From NCBI GenBank assembly GCA_011365025.1, contig RDOF01000041.1:1-24022 (forward strand): a DNA stretch of 24,022 nucleotides, in the 5' to 3' direction. The position numbers and the translations under genes were made by a program. The stretch comes from Candidatus Thorarchaeota archaeon. Its GTDB lineage: Archaea; Asgardarchaeota; Thorarchaeia; Thorarchaeales; Thorarchaeaceae. Below, in pieces: positions 1-7,597 of this stretch. The notes beneath the pieces were generated by a model, which was not told the DNA's origin, searched no databases, and saw nothing but the letters and a program-made list of their open reading frames with translations. Position 1 is the first letter of the stretch. Every line of letters starts with the position of its first letter.

Positions 1-1
1 G

Positions 2-1057
2 GCAGCTGGATCCATCTTTGCGTGGTTCATGCCAGTGGTCAGTTTGGGTATAGCAGTGTCAATGCTTTGGATTGCTGGCGGCAAGAATCTCTTGTTCAGC
101 AGAGAGGGGGCGTCCTTGGCTGCAATTTGCGGTCTCACTGCAGGCGGAATGGCGATTGTATGCAACGTTATCTTTCCATTAACAACCCTCACCAACGTCT
201 TTGCTGGAGCTATGGTCCTTCTAATTCTCTTCCTGTATAACGAATTCAGAAATCGCTCCCTCATTGATAGGAGCGTCCTGAATGAAAAGGATCTAGAAGT
301 CGAAGCTGGAATGAGCCTGAGGCGTGCAAGCATCCCTTGGGTCGTTCTTGTTGTCCTAAGCCTTGCAACAAATCTGGTACCTCCCGTTTTTAACCTGCTA
401 TTCAATACACTCGAATTCCCAATAGCTCTTGGTGCGTATCCAAATGTGATTAAAACACGTTTCCTTTGGCAGGCCTATACTCTGATGCTGATTTCTACGC
501 TTGTGGCAATTCCTTTCTTCCAAAGGGACTCGGAAGTAATGAAAAAAACCTGGACGAAGTTCAAAGGCAGAGCACCACGCCCAGTTATTGCAGCTGCGAT
601 ATTCTTTGCTATGGCCGAAGTTCTCAATTTCAGCGGATACATGCCCGGACCAACAGGTGAGTGGCTTTTCCCAGCTGATCCCACAAACAACATGGTTTAT
701 CTATTGGCATCAGTTACTGCTGGACTCGGATTGGCATATCCCCTTATTGCTCCATTCCTTGGACTTCTTGCAGGCTTCATCTCGGGTTCTGAAACATCTG
801 CCATCGCAATGTTCACGAGATATCATGTCGAGACCTCAGCTAACCTCACACTGGCAGCCAACTCCGCGGTTGTAGCCGCATCAAATGGTATTGGTGGGGG
901 TCTTGCCAGCGTCTTAAGCCCAGCGAAGATTCAAAATGCGGCCGCTGTCATCGATGAAATTGGAATAGAAGGACAAGTGATTCGGTATGGCGTTGTAGTT
1001 GCTGTGCTAATGACACTGGCCACGGCTATTCTGACATTACTCTGGGCATTCGTATGA
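2..1057 (+). CDS. L-lactate permease family transporter, 3' part (5' end outside the window)
   Basis: This is the C-terminal part of a polytopic membrane transporter, most likely of the LctP/L-lactate permease family, which takes up lactate or a related 2-hydroxy acid together with a cation. The reading frame is open from base 2 with no stop, and family members are about 500-570 residues, so roughly 200 N-terminal residues lie outside the window. The ATG at 29 is internal. Seen in the sequence: about eight hydrophobic segments, and near the end the block GSETSAIAMFTRYHVETSAN followed by ANSAVVAASNGIGGGLASVLSPAKI. These match the conserved LctP signature around GSxTSxNxLF and ANSxGGxxGKMISPQxI, although the Asn- and Lys-containing positions differ. 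Family membership is fairly secure; the substrate is inferred. The next gene follows after 125 bp. Confidence 0.8.
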   Translation, partial: AAGSIFAWFMPVVSLGIAVSMLWIAGGKNLLFSREGASLAAICGLTAGGMAIVCNVIFPLTTLTNVFAGAMVLLILFLYNEFRNRSLIDRSVLNEKDLEVEAGMSLRRASIPWVVLVVLSLATNLVPPVFNLLFNTLEFPIALGAYPNVIKTRFLWQAYTLMLISTLVAIPFFQRDSEVMKKTWTKFKGRAPRPVIAAAIFFAMAEVLNFSGYMPGPTGEWLFPADPTNNMVYLLASVTAGLGLAYPLIAPFLGLLAGFISGSETSAIAMFTRYHVETSANLTLAANSAVVAASNGIGGGLASVLSPAKIQNAAAVIDEIGIEGQVIRYGVVVAVLMTLATAILTLLWAFV

Positions 1058-1182
1058 AAGCCTACTCAGTACCACGAATAATCCGAGATTTCCAACAAAC
1101 GGGTAGCACGAGGATCTCCCGAAAAAATCAAAACCAATTGGGTTGTACATATTTCTATTCGTGTCTTGGGAGATTGAATTAC

Positions 1183-1617
1183 ATGTCTAATCAGGAAAGC
1201 AAAGCTGATATCTCGAGAGTTCTTGCCAGCATTTATGGCTCGATGGTCATTCTTGCTGGAATTCTACTATTTCTCACCTCAACGGGAATTGCGCTAACAA
1301 CTCTTCTATTGACAACAGATCATCAGGTTCGAGCATTCATGCTCTTTTGGCTTGTTTGCTGGATGCTTTTGGTAACTGGCGTTGAACTTGCACGCAACTT
1401 GTACAAGTCTGGGATGAGTTCACTCACATTCCTTTTGTTTCTGCTAGTTAACTTCGTCATGGTCTTGATGATTCAGGTGGTGTTTGCGGATACACTGAAT
1501 ACTGACGCTGCTGGAACTGCCGTCGGAATGGTCGTTGCGTATTTGATTGGTGGAGCAATCTATACACTTCTCATTGTCCTGCTAATGCTCAGAGAATGGC
1601 GTTCTAGGCGTTCATAA
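1183..1617 (+). CDS. small four-helix integral membrane protein, unknown function
   Basis: A 144-residue protein with four clear hydrophobic helices at about residues 12-38, 48-68, 79-103 and 111-136, and a basic C-terminus (REWRSRRS). I do not recognise a family. The frame is open further upstream to an ATG at 1054, but that extension (residues such as RIIRDFQQTGSTRISRKN) does not look protein-like and overlaps the end of the transporter gene. I chose the ATG at 1183 because a GGGAG ribosome binding site lies 9-10 nt before it and the protein then begins with a short polar stretch leading into helix 1. It may be co-transcribed with the upstream permease, but the 125-bp gap leaves room for its own promoter (ACATATTT near 1148-1155). 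Confidence 0.7.
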   Translation: MSNQESKADISRVLASIYGSMVILAGILLFLTSTGIALTTLLLTTDHQVRAFMLFWLVCWMLLVTGVELARNLYKSGMSSLTFLLFLLVNFVMVLMIQVVFADTLNTDAAGTAVGMVVAYLIGGAIYTLLIVLLMLREWRSRRS

Positions 1618-1663
1618 TGTTACCTTCAACATAGCATTTGCACCGCTGAAAGGGATGGTCAAC

Positions 1664-1669
1664 TATATC
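1664..1669 (+). promoter_or_regulatory. TATA-like box for the MBL-fold hydrolase gene
   Basis: TATATC is centred about 26 nt before the ATG at 1693. Archaeal TATA boxes lie about 25-28 nt before the transcription start, so transcription would begin at or next to the start codon (leaderless mRNA). No ribosome binding site stands at a usable distance from the ATG, which agrees with this. Confidence 0.45.
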
Positions 1670-1692
1670 AGAGAGGCCGCCGTCTACCGCGT

Positions 1693-2538
1693 ATGGCTTT
1701 AGAAAAGGTGTCCGGCAGGGTTTACGCTGATACTACAGGGGCAAATGGCGGCAATCACGGCGTAGTTGTTCTGAAAGATGAAATCGTTGCTGTTGATTCC
1801 GGCATGTACCATCCCCGAACGGCCGCAATGAAAGCTAAGCTTGATGCTGACTTTGGCCTGCCTATCCTAAAACTCCTTTACACTCATTATCATAGTGATC
1901 ATGTCTTCGGGGCTCAGGCGTTCGAACAGGCGACCAAGATTAGCTCTAAATCAATGGGAGAAATCTGCGAGCAGCTCATGGAGAAGGAATGGACGCGTGA
2001 AGCAATTCTTGAATACGCCTCTGAGATAAAGGATACTCGACCCGAGTATTGGGCGGCTGTTCAGACCCTTGAGATATGTCTTCCGAATATTATATTCGAG
2101 TATGAAATCATTATGGGAACTGAGCGCGACATTGCTTTCCGACACGTTGGGGGGCACACTGCGGGTTCTTCAATTGTCATTGTTGAACCCGAACACGTCA
2201 TCTTCACAGGAGACCTAATTTTCCACCATTCATTTCCTTACGCTGGAGATCCAACCTGCAATCCTGAATTGTGGATAGACGCTCTCGAAGGGATCCTCGC
2301 CTCGAACTTTGATGAGGTCATTCCTGGGCATGGCGTTCTTTGCGGAAATACCGGAGTTAAGGAACAGCTTGATTTCCTGCTTGAATTCAAGAGCAGGATT
2401 ACGAAGTGCCTTTCTGAAGGACTCGATGAGGAGGAATTCATTCAGGAGGGTATGGTTCCTCAGTACTTCGTTGAGGGTGCTGAACACAGGATAGAATCGA
2501 GTGTTAGCAAATGGTTTGAGTTCTACAGGCAGGCTTGA
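1693..2538 (+). CDS. metallo-beta-lactamase-fold hydrolase
   Basis: A 281-residue soluble enzyme of the MBL superfamily (glyoxalase II/lactamase_B type), using two metal ions to hydrolyse an ester, thioester or lactam-like bond. The metal-binding set is complete: H65-x-H67-x-D69-H70 in THYHSDH, H155 in VGGHTAGS, D174 in FTGDLIF and H213 in IPGHG. There is no signal peptide. The C-terminal 70 residues are a charged helical region. The start ATG at 1693 fits a leaderless transcript. The next gene begins 3 bp after the stop, so the two are certainly co-transcribed. That partner is a FadH-like flavoenzyme, so a role in hydrolysing an acyl thioester or lactone of the same pathway is a reasonable guess. 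The substrate cannot be named from the sequence. Confidence 0.9.
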   Translation: MALEKVSGRVYADTTGANGGNHGVVVLKDEIVAVDSGMYHPRTAAMKAKLDADFGLPILKLLYTHYHSDHVFGAQAFEQATKISSKSMGEICEQLMEKEWTREAILEYASEIKDTRPEYWAAVQTLEICLPNIIFEYEIIMGTERDIAFRHVGGHTAGSSIVIVEPEHVIFTGDLIFHHSFPYAGDPTCNPELWIDALEGILASNFDEVIPGHGVLCGNTGVKEQLDFLLEFKSRITKCLSEGLDEEEFIQEGMVPQYFVEGAEHRIESSVSKWFEFYRQA

Positions 2539-2541
2539 AAA

Positions 2542-4452
2542 GTGAAGTTACTCGAATCCATTCGGATTTCCAACTTAGAACTCTCGAATAGGCTAGTCTT
2601 TCTTGCAACTCACTTGGGATATTGTGCTGAGAATGGCAATGTAACGGAAAGACTTCTCAATTTCTACAGAGAACGCGCCAAGTACAGACCCGGTCTTATC
2701 ATAATAGGTGGTTGCTACACGGAAAGACACGGCTCCAGTGGACCGACAATGATTGGTATAAGCAGGGATGAGCACATCAAGGGACTTCGAAAGCTAACCA
2801 GTTTAGTCCATTCTCATGAAGTGCCTGTTGCAGCTCAGCTGTATCATGCAGGCAGATATGTCCACTCACTGATTCTAGGAGAGCAGGCTGTTTCGGCATC
2901 AGCAATTCCCTGCCGTTTGACCAGAGAAACCCCTCGGGCCCTTTCAATTGATGAAATTCATGATACAGCTGCGAATTTTGGTAGAGCAGCAAAAAGAGCC
3001 AAGGATGCCGGATTCGATGCAGTTGAAATTCTTGGTTCTGCGGGCTATGTCATCAACCAGTTTCTGGCCGCTGCAACAAACAAGCGTAAAGATGAATATG
3101 GGGGAGGCCTCAAGTCACGTGCCAAATTTGTACTTGAGGTGATTGAGTCAGTACGTCAGAGCGTGGGTTCCGACTATCCCATAATCTACAGAATGGGAGG
3201 AGAGGACTTCGTTCCAGAGGGCAATACGCTTGAAGACAACAGAGAATTGGCTCCAATGTTGGAGAAAGCTGGCATAGACTGCTTCAACGTTACTGGAGGC
3301 TGGCATGAAACTAGGGTCCCACAAATCACCATGGATGTTCCTCGAGGTCATTATGCATACTTAGCTGAGGGCATTGCGGAAGTTGTCAGTGTTCCTGTTA
3401 TTGCATGTAACCGAATCAACAGCCCTACTGTTGCAGAGAAGATTCTGTCTAGGGGGAAGGCTCAACTCATAGGAATGTCAAGGGGCTTTATAACAGATCC
3501 AGAGATTCCAGAAAAGACTCGATCCGGCAGGATAGGCGAAATTCGTCCATGCATCGGCTGCAATATTGGGTGCTTGGACAAGGTGTTCCTCCTACAGCCG
3601 GTCACATGTGCAATTAATCCCCTGGCAAGCTTCGAGGGCAGACGTAAGATTGGACCTGCCCTTGAGGGTCATGTTGTCGTTGTAGGTGCAGGTCCAGCAG
3701 GTCTCGAGGCTGCACGTGTTCTTGCGACACGTGGCGCGAATGTTACTCTGTTCGACGAAAACGAACGCCCCGGAGGTCTCCTTAATCTCGCATCGAGGGT
3801 TCCTGGTCGAGGTGAGTTTGCTTCTTATGTCACGCATATGTGGAGAGAGCTAAAGCGACTTGGTGTTGAAGTGAATCTCAAGACGAAGATTGCCGCTGAG
3901 GATTTGGAGAAAACCTCCTATGACAGGATTGTTCTAGCAACTGGGACTCTGTCAGCCTCTCCTCCAATTGAGGGCGTAGAATCACCTCATGTGCTGCATG
4001 CGCGAGATGTCCTTTCAACGTCCCAGGGAAATTTCGGAAAAGCAGCCATAATTGGGGGCAACAGCCTTGGATGTCATACAGCAATTTGGCTGAGTTCTAA
4101 AGCAGATTCTGTGACCGTGTTTGAGCAAGATGCCCTCGGCGCCGACATTGGTCGTTCAACGCGATGGGTTATTCTGAAGTCAATGAAGGAGCGTGGTGTT
4201 GTGGCTTTGACCAATGTGGAGATTGCTCAGGTTACAAAGGACTATGTACAGGTGAGCTCGGAGGACGAGCTGAATCTACTGTCATTCGACACCATTATTG
4301 TTTCGGGAAGAGCTAGTCCAAGAACACGGCTTCACGATCAGCTGAAGGAATTCGGAATGGAGGCCGATTTGATTGGAAGCGCGGATGGGGACGAAGGGCT
4401 GCTGGAGGCTGTCCATGGTGCCTTTGCCTTTGCCAGTAGATTGGAACTCTAA
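2542..4452 (+). CDS. FadH-like Fe-S flavoenzyme (2,4-dienoyl-CoA reductase / old yellow enzyme family)
   Basis: A 636-residue NAD(P)H-dependent enoate or dienoyl-CoA reductase-type enzyme. Residues 1-330 form the FMN-binding TIM barrel, with family motifs QLYHAGRY, GSAGYVINQFL followed by a DEYGG loop, and GGWHETRVP; the last contains the His that corresponds to the active-site His of FadH. Four cysteines, C337-x2-C340-x3-C344-x11-C356, have exactly the FadH spacing for a 4Fe-4S cluster. From about residue 375 comes the FAD/NAD(P)H half, starting VVVVGAGPAGLEAARVLATR. Length and domain order match FadH, trimethylamine dehydrogenase and bile-acid/enoate reductases. The start is GTG, 3 bp after the upstream stop, and no ATG is available nearby. 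Electrons would flow from NAD(P)H via FAD and Fe-S to FMN. Family is certain; the substrate is unknown. Confidence 0.92.
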   Translation: MKLLESIRISNLELSNRLVFLATHLGYCAENGNVTERLLNFYRERAKYRPGLIIIGGCYTERHGSSGPTMIGISRDEHIKGLRKLTSLVHSHEVPVAAQLYHAGRYVHSLILGEQAVSASAIPCRLTRETPRALSIDEIHDTAANFGRAAKRAKDAGFDAVEILGSAGYVINQFLAAATNKRKDEYGGGLKSRAKFVLEVIESVRQSVGSDYPIIYRMGGEDFVPEGNTLEDNRELAPMLEKAGIDCFNVTGGWHETRVPQITMDVPRGHYAYLAEGIAEVVSVPVIACNRINSPTVAEKILSRGKAQLIGMSRGFITDPEIPEKTRSGRIGEIRPCIGCNIGCLDKVFLLQPVTCAINPLASFEGRRKIGPALEGHVVVVGAGPAGLEAARVLATRGANVTLFDENERPGGLLNLASRVPGRGEFASYVTHMWRELKRLGVEVNLKTKIAAEDLEKTSYDRIVLATGTLSASPPIEGVESPHVLHARDVLSTSQGNFGKAAIIGGNSLGCHTAIWLSSKADSVTVFEQDALGADIGRSTRWVILKSMKERGVVALTNVEIAQVTKDYVQVSSEDELNLLSFDTIIVSGRASPRTRLHDQLKEFGMEADLIGSADGDEGLLEAVHGAFAFASRLEL

Positions 4453-4537
4453 TTCGACTTGTATTCTCCCAAGGTGGATATGCCCAAGCGCATAGTCTTA
4501 ATAGCAATCTTCTTCGAGTTTGCTTACTGTTGACTAG

Positions 4538-5728
4538 TTGGAGCATGAAGAATTGGCTTTAGACGATGACTATCAGAGCTCAGTACTTAGCTATCCGACA
4601 CACGCTGAACTTTATGATGTTCTTATGGAGCACTTCGAGGTTCTTGATGAGAAATTGGTCTACGGATTGCCAACTTTCATTGTCAAATGGAGAACGGATT
4701 ATCTCCCTGAGCACGAAGTACAGGAACGCGTTTTCAAGCAAGTGGCTGAGAGGGCGGAAAGCCTCAGGGTTTGGCCATTGGTGAGATGGAGAAACAAAGC
4801 AAGTCGCACGTATATAATCAGGTTTGTTCCAATAGAGAAACCTGCAAAGTCCGATGTCAGAATCAACTACGCCCTGTTTATCGCTACTTTGGGAACCATT
4901 GCTTTAGCCGGGTTCTGGCAGGCAACTAGTCCAATCTTTCTTACACTCTTCTATCCGCATGGCTACACCGTTTGGGATATAGCTTTTGTGACGCTCTTCT
5001 TCATGGCGGCTCTAATGGGAATCATTGGGACACATGAAGCCGGGCACTATTTCGCAGCAAAAAGGCGCGGAATTGAAGCGACACCACCGTACTTCATTCC
5101 GGGATTGCCGTATATTGGCGGCACCTTTGGAGCTTTCATACAGCAAAAGAGCCCACCGATGAACAGAGAAGACCTCTATGACCTCGGTGTTGCAGGACCA
5201 CTCGCTGGATTTGTCGTAACTGTGGTAGTGCTGATTGCTGGCTTCCTGCTATCGGTTCCAGTGACAGCTGAGCAACTCGCGGCTATTGAAGCAACATACC
5301 CGGGTCAATCCGGTGAGCTAGGTGTGCCCTATCTTTTCACACTCATGGAGTACCTCTTTGCGGGATTCATTCCACCAGGCGGAACACTCTACATGCACCC
5401 CTTGGCATTTGCCAGCTGGATTGGCATGCTTGTAACTGCTCTCAATCTCTTCCCAATTTCGCAACTTGATGGCGGCCATGCACTCCGTGCAATCGTGGAG
5501 GGCAACAAGCACAAGTATGTCGGATGGGCAGGTATTGCGATCATGCTTCTCCTCGGATATTATATGATGGCAATATTGATACTAGTCATTTCGCAAGGGG
5601 GAGAGCATCCCGGACCGCTGAATGACACTATAGAAATTTCTGCTTGGCGAAAGATTCTCTTCATCTTCGTGATGATTATCCTTGTGCTATGCATTCCTCC
5701 GCTATGGCAAATGATAGGCATCTTCTAG
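4538..5728 (+). CDS. site-2-protease-type membrane metalloprotease (peptidase M50)
   Basis: A 396-residue intramembrane zinc protease. Residues 1-105 are a cytosolic domain (KWRTDYLPEHEV, VPIEKPAKSDVRIN) seen in archaeal and cyanobacterial/plant S2P homologues. Then come about six to seven transmembrane helices. The catalytic HExxH is H166-E-A-G-H170 in GTHEAGHYFAAKRRGI, and the third ligand is D311 in the LDGGHALRAI motif, which replaces the commoner NPDGG. There is no PDZ domain; the loop at about residues 247-280 is extracellular. Such proteases release membrane-bound regulators or clear cleaved signal peptides; no substrate is evident here. The start is uncertain. TTG at 4538 follows directly after an in-frame stop, and the next ATG lies about 29 codons in. 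A TATA-like CTTAATAG sits near 4497-4504. Confidence 0.9.
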   Translation: MEHEELALDDDYQSSVLSYPTHAELYDVLMEHFEVLDEKLVYGLPTFIVKWRTDYLPEHEVQERVFKQVAERAESLRVWPLVRWRNKASRTYIIRFVPIEKPAKSDVRINYALFIATLGTIALAGFWQATSPIFLTLFYPHGYTVWDIAFVTLFFMAALMGIIGTHEAGHYFAAKRRGIEATPPYFIPGLPYIGGTFGAFIQQKSPPMNREDLYDLGVAGPLAGFVVTVVVLIAGFLLSVPVTAEQLAAIEATYPGQSGELGVPYLFTLMEYLFAGFIPPGGTLYMHPLAFASWIGMLVTALNLFPISQLDGGHALRAIVEGNKHKYVGWAGIAIMLLLGYYMMAILILVISQGGEHPGPLNDTIEISAWRKILFIFVMIILVLCIPPLWQMIGIF

Positions 5729-5734
5729 TAAGTT

Positions 5735-6583
5735 CTAGCCGTTGTTCCTAAGCACTACTATTATGTGAGATGATGCGTCAATCGCACCAGGTTCGCGACT
5801 GAATTCAAGCTCCCATCGGAGAAAGGCATTCCACACCTCAAGGTTTTGCATCGCTTGCTCTAGACTCCTCTGAATGTATTTGTTGTTGGCGAGGAATGAG
5901 CAAGCAGAAACTTCCAGTATTTCACAGGAATGCTCTTCGATCAAACTGCGCAATTCGCTCCATCTGAACATGTGACAGTGATGTGTTCCTTTCGCGGCCA
6001 GTCTGCCAGTCACATCTCCATCTTCGAACAACTTCTGGTATCTTAGAAGTCCAAATTCCTGAATTTCATCAAGAACTGATTCTGTGTAAAACCTCCACGT
6101 TCCCAAGCTAGACATGACGCCAAGAAAGACATATCCGCCCGGTCTTGTGACCCGAAGAAGTTCAGCCAACGCATCACTTGCCAAGTCAAATACGTAACTT
6201 AGAGGCCCACCGTAGGCAATAGCCGCATCAAAGCTATTGTCTGGGACACTGCTGAGGTCTATAATATCCAGTTTTCTTCGCCAAAGAACAGCTTCTTCGC
6301 ACCCACTCTCCTCCATCTTTGCTTTGTGCAGTTTGAGCATCTCAGAGGATATATCTGCAACGGCTATCTTAGCGCCGAGCCTTGCCAGTTCAATTGTGTA
6401 TTTGCCAGGCCCAGAGCCAATGTCGATGACTTTGTCTCCTGGCTTGATATATTCCTTCAAGTAGTGCTTATGAATGTGAAAAGATACGAGGTTTCGCGGA
6501 TGCTTCTCCATTCTCTCCCATTCGCTGAGAGTCTCTCCATCGAAGTGTCCCTCAATTAGCTTCGGGTCGTATCTATAAGACAT
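5735..6583 (-). CDS. class I SAM-dependent methyltransferase
   Basis: A 282-residue Rossmann-fold methyltransferase. Motif I is VIDIGSGPGKYTIELA, followed by the acidic end of strand 2 (IAVADISSEML), motif post-II (LDIIDLSSVPDNSFDAAIAY) and the motif LLRVTRPGGYVFLGV. No membrane segment or signal peptide is present. I place the start at the ATG at 6583 (MSYRYD) because a GGGGA ribosome binding site stands 6 nt before it. An in-frame ATG at 6595 and GTG at 6598 would add four or five residues and lack such a site. The gene converges with the site-2 protease, with only 6 bp between the stops. The family includes methylases of small molecules, quinones and tRNA, and nothing here decides between them. 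Confidence 0.88.
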   Translation of the reverse strand: MSYRYDPKLIEGHFDGETLSEWERMEKHPRNLVSFHIHKHYLKEYIKPGDKVIDIGSGPGKYTIELARLGAKIAVADISSEMLKLHKAKMEESGCEEAVLWRRKLDIIDLSSVPDNSFDAAIAYGGPLSYVFDLASDALAELLRVTRPGGYVFLGVMSSLGTWRFYTESVLDEIQEFGLLRYQKLFEDGDVTGRLAAKGTHHCHMFRWSELRSLIEEHSCEILEVSACSFLANNKYIQRSLEQAMQNLEVWNAFLRWELEFSREPGAIDASSHIIVVLRNNG

Positions 6584-6639
6584 GATAATCCCCATCACGC
6601 GGATTACATGAAATTGCGGAAGTTGCTCTTAATGTGTTT

Positions 6640-6656
6640 GGTCAACTAGATTGACC
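6640..6656. promoter_or_regulatory. inverted repeat upstream of the methyltransferase, possible operator
   Basis: GGTCAA-CTAGA-TTGACC is a perfect 6-bp inverted repeat with a 5-bp centre, 57 bp before the methyltransferase start. A weak TATA-like ACATTAAG lies just downstream of it (minus strand, near 6628-6635). Position and 17-bp size suit binding of a dimeric regulator, but no regulator is identified. Confidence 0.3.
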
Positions 6657-6707
6657 TACTAGCATGCTGCAATCTTGTGTATTCAGTAAGAAATAGTGCC
6701 CAAAGGC

Positions 6708-6721
6708 GGGCTATGTAGCCC
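6708..6721 (-). terminator. hairpin downstream of the TBP gene, possible terminator
   Basis: GGGCTA-TG-TAGCCC forms a short GC-rich hairpin 27 bp after the TBP stop codon, read on the minus strand. It is followed on that strand by TTTGGGC and a T-rich stretch (ATTTCTT). Archaeal termination depends mainly on T-runs, so this is only suggestive. Confidence 0.25.
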
Positions 6722-6747
6722 CCCTCGGACGTTAGGTGAAAGCAGAA

Positions 6748-7332
6748 CTAGTCCTCATCAAGGTCCCATTCTTCTGGAACCCTCATTACGCCAAGCTCAA
6801 GAAGTCTGTCCATGACCTTCTCAGCAGCTTCGTCGATTTGTGGCTCGAACTTCGCTCCTGTAATAACAAGCTTCCCGCTACCAAAAAGCAGAATGACAAC
6901 CTTGGGATCGCGCATTCTGTAAATGAGACCTGGGAACTGCTCAGGCTCGTAGAGTGTGTTCTCAAGTTTCATTGCCGCAAGCTCGAGGTTCAATTCAGCT
7001 CCCAGGCTGGCGCTGGCTACAATGTTCTGAACAACAATGATTGGCTTGCCCGTGATCTCAATTCCGGCTTCCTTGATATTCTTCACAATCTTGTGTACTG
7101 CACGCTTCGCCTCTTTCTCAGACTTAGCACCGGTGCATACCATTTTGCCTGAGTTGAATATCAGGGTGGCAGTCTTTGGTTTCTTGAGTCGATAAACAAG
7201 ACCTGGAAACTGCTCTGGGTCGAACTCGACGTTCGGCATCGTTGCAGCTATCTCATCCAGATCAAGTCGTTGATTAAGAATGACTGATGCGACGACATTT
7301 TCTATTTTGGTCTTCGGCTGTGGTCTGGGCAT
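6748..7332 (-). CDS. tbp: TATA-box-binding protein (TBP)
   Basis: A 194-residue archaeal TBP, the general transcription factor that binds TATA boxes and recruits TFB and RNA polymerase. The saddle is visible as two direct repeats: FDPEQFPGLVYRLKKPKTAT...SGKMVCTGAKS at about residues 37-70, and YEPEQFPGLIYRMRDPKVVI...SGKLVITGAKF at about 130-160. Each repeat carries the FPGL(V/I)YR and SGK(M/L)V(C/I)TGA signatures that hold the DNA-intercalating Phe and contact residues. The C-terminus is acidic (EEWDLDED), as in many archaeal TBPs, and the length is typical of the family (about 180-200). It is the only minus-strand gene between the methyltransferase and the nucleotidase, so it is probably a single-gene transcript. 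An antisense open frame at 6736-7152 is a shadow of this gene. Confidence 0.97.
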   Translation of the reverse strand: MPRPQPKTKIENVVASVILNQRLDLDEIAATMPNVEFDPEQFPGLVYRLKKPKTATLIFNSGKMVCTGAKSEKEAKRAVHKIVKNIKEAGIEITGKPIIVVQNIVASASLGAELNLELAAMKLENTLYEPEQFPGLIYRMRDPKVVILLFGSGKLVITGAKFEPQIDEAAEKVMDRLLELGVMRVPEEWDLDED

Positions 7333-7354
7333 AGAAAATCCTCTCTCTTATAAA

Positions 7355-7364
7355 GTATTTAAGG
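7355..7364 (-). promoter_or_regulatory. TATA-like box for TBP (leaderless spacing)
   Basis: On the minus strand the sequence reads CCTTAAATAC, with the TTAAATA core (7356-7362) centred 27 nt before the TBP ATG. Transcription would then start at about the ATG. A second candidate, CTTTATAAGG (minus strand, near 7389-7398), would give a leader of about 35 nt. Which one is used cannot be told from sequence. Confidence 0.4.
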
Positions 7365-7402
7365 AACTGGTTCAATTTCATATATAGGCCTTATAAAGCT
7401 GA

Positions 7403-7418
7403 TGTACTATGATGTACA
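7403..7418. promoter_or_regulatory. GTAC-type inverted repeat in the TBP/nucleotidase intergenic region
   Basis: TGTAC-TATGAT-GTACA is a 5-bp inverted repeat with a 6-bp centre. It lies just upstream of the distal TATA candidate of TBP. It shares its TGTAC/GTACA half-sites with the palindrome at 7504-7519. Confidence 0.35.
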
Positions 7419-7503
7419 CCTTAAACGTACCAAAGAGAACCTAGATGACGAACACACCAACCTGCAAATCGCGACTTGGTTTCTTTTGTTACCAATCGTC
7501 ATA

Positions 7504-7519
7504 TTGTACCTTGGTACAA
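7504..7519. promoter_or_regulatory. 16-bp palindrome upstream of the nucleotidase promoter
   Basis: TTGTACC-TT-GGTACAA is a perfect 7-bp inverted repeat. It ends 15 bp before the TATA-like TATAAT at 7535-7540, a position where an archaeal activator or TFB-recruiting protein could bind. Related half-sites occur at 7403-7418 and 7548-7562. Confidence 0.45.
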
Positions 7520-7534
7520 ATGCAACCACCAAAC

Positions 7535-7540
7535 TATAAT
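7535..7540 (+). promoter_or_regulatory. TATA-like box for the nucleotidase-like gene
   Basis: TATAAT in an AT-rich context (AAACTATAATTG). Transcription would start near 7562, leaving a leader of about 36 nt that contains the GAGGT ribosome binding site at 7583-7587. Confidence 0.4.
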
Positions 7541-7547
7541 TGCTCCA

Positions 7548-7562
7548 TTGTATCAAGTACAA
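7548..7562. promoter_or_regulatory. TTGTA-N5-TACAA inverted repeat at the expected transcription start
   Basis: TTGTA-TCAAG-TACAA resembles the palindrome 44 bp upstream (7504-7519). It covers the predicted start site of the nucleotidase-like gene, where a bound protein would block transcription. Confidence 0.35.
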
Positions 7563-7597
7563 TTGGATTTCATGCTTAAGATGAGGTAACCCCAAAG

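Noticed and set aside
1054..1182. 43-residue N-terminal extension of the small membrane protein
   Set aside because: It is not protein-like in composition, while the ATG at 1183 has a GGGAG site at good spacing.
6736..7152. 138-codon plus-strand open frame opposite TBP
   Set aside because: It lies wholly antisense to the certain TBP gene apart from 12 bases, and its product has no recognisable features.
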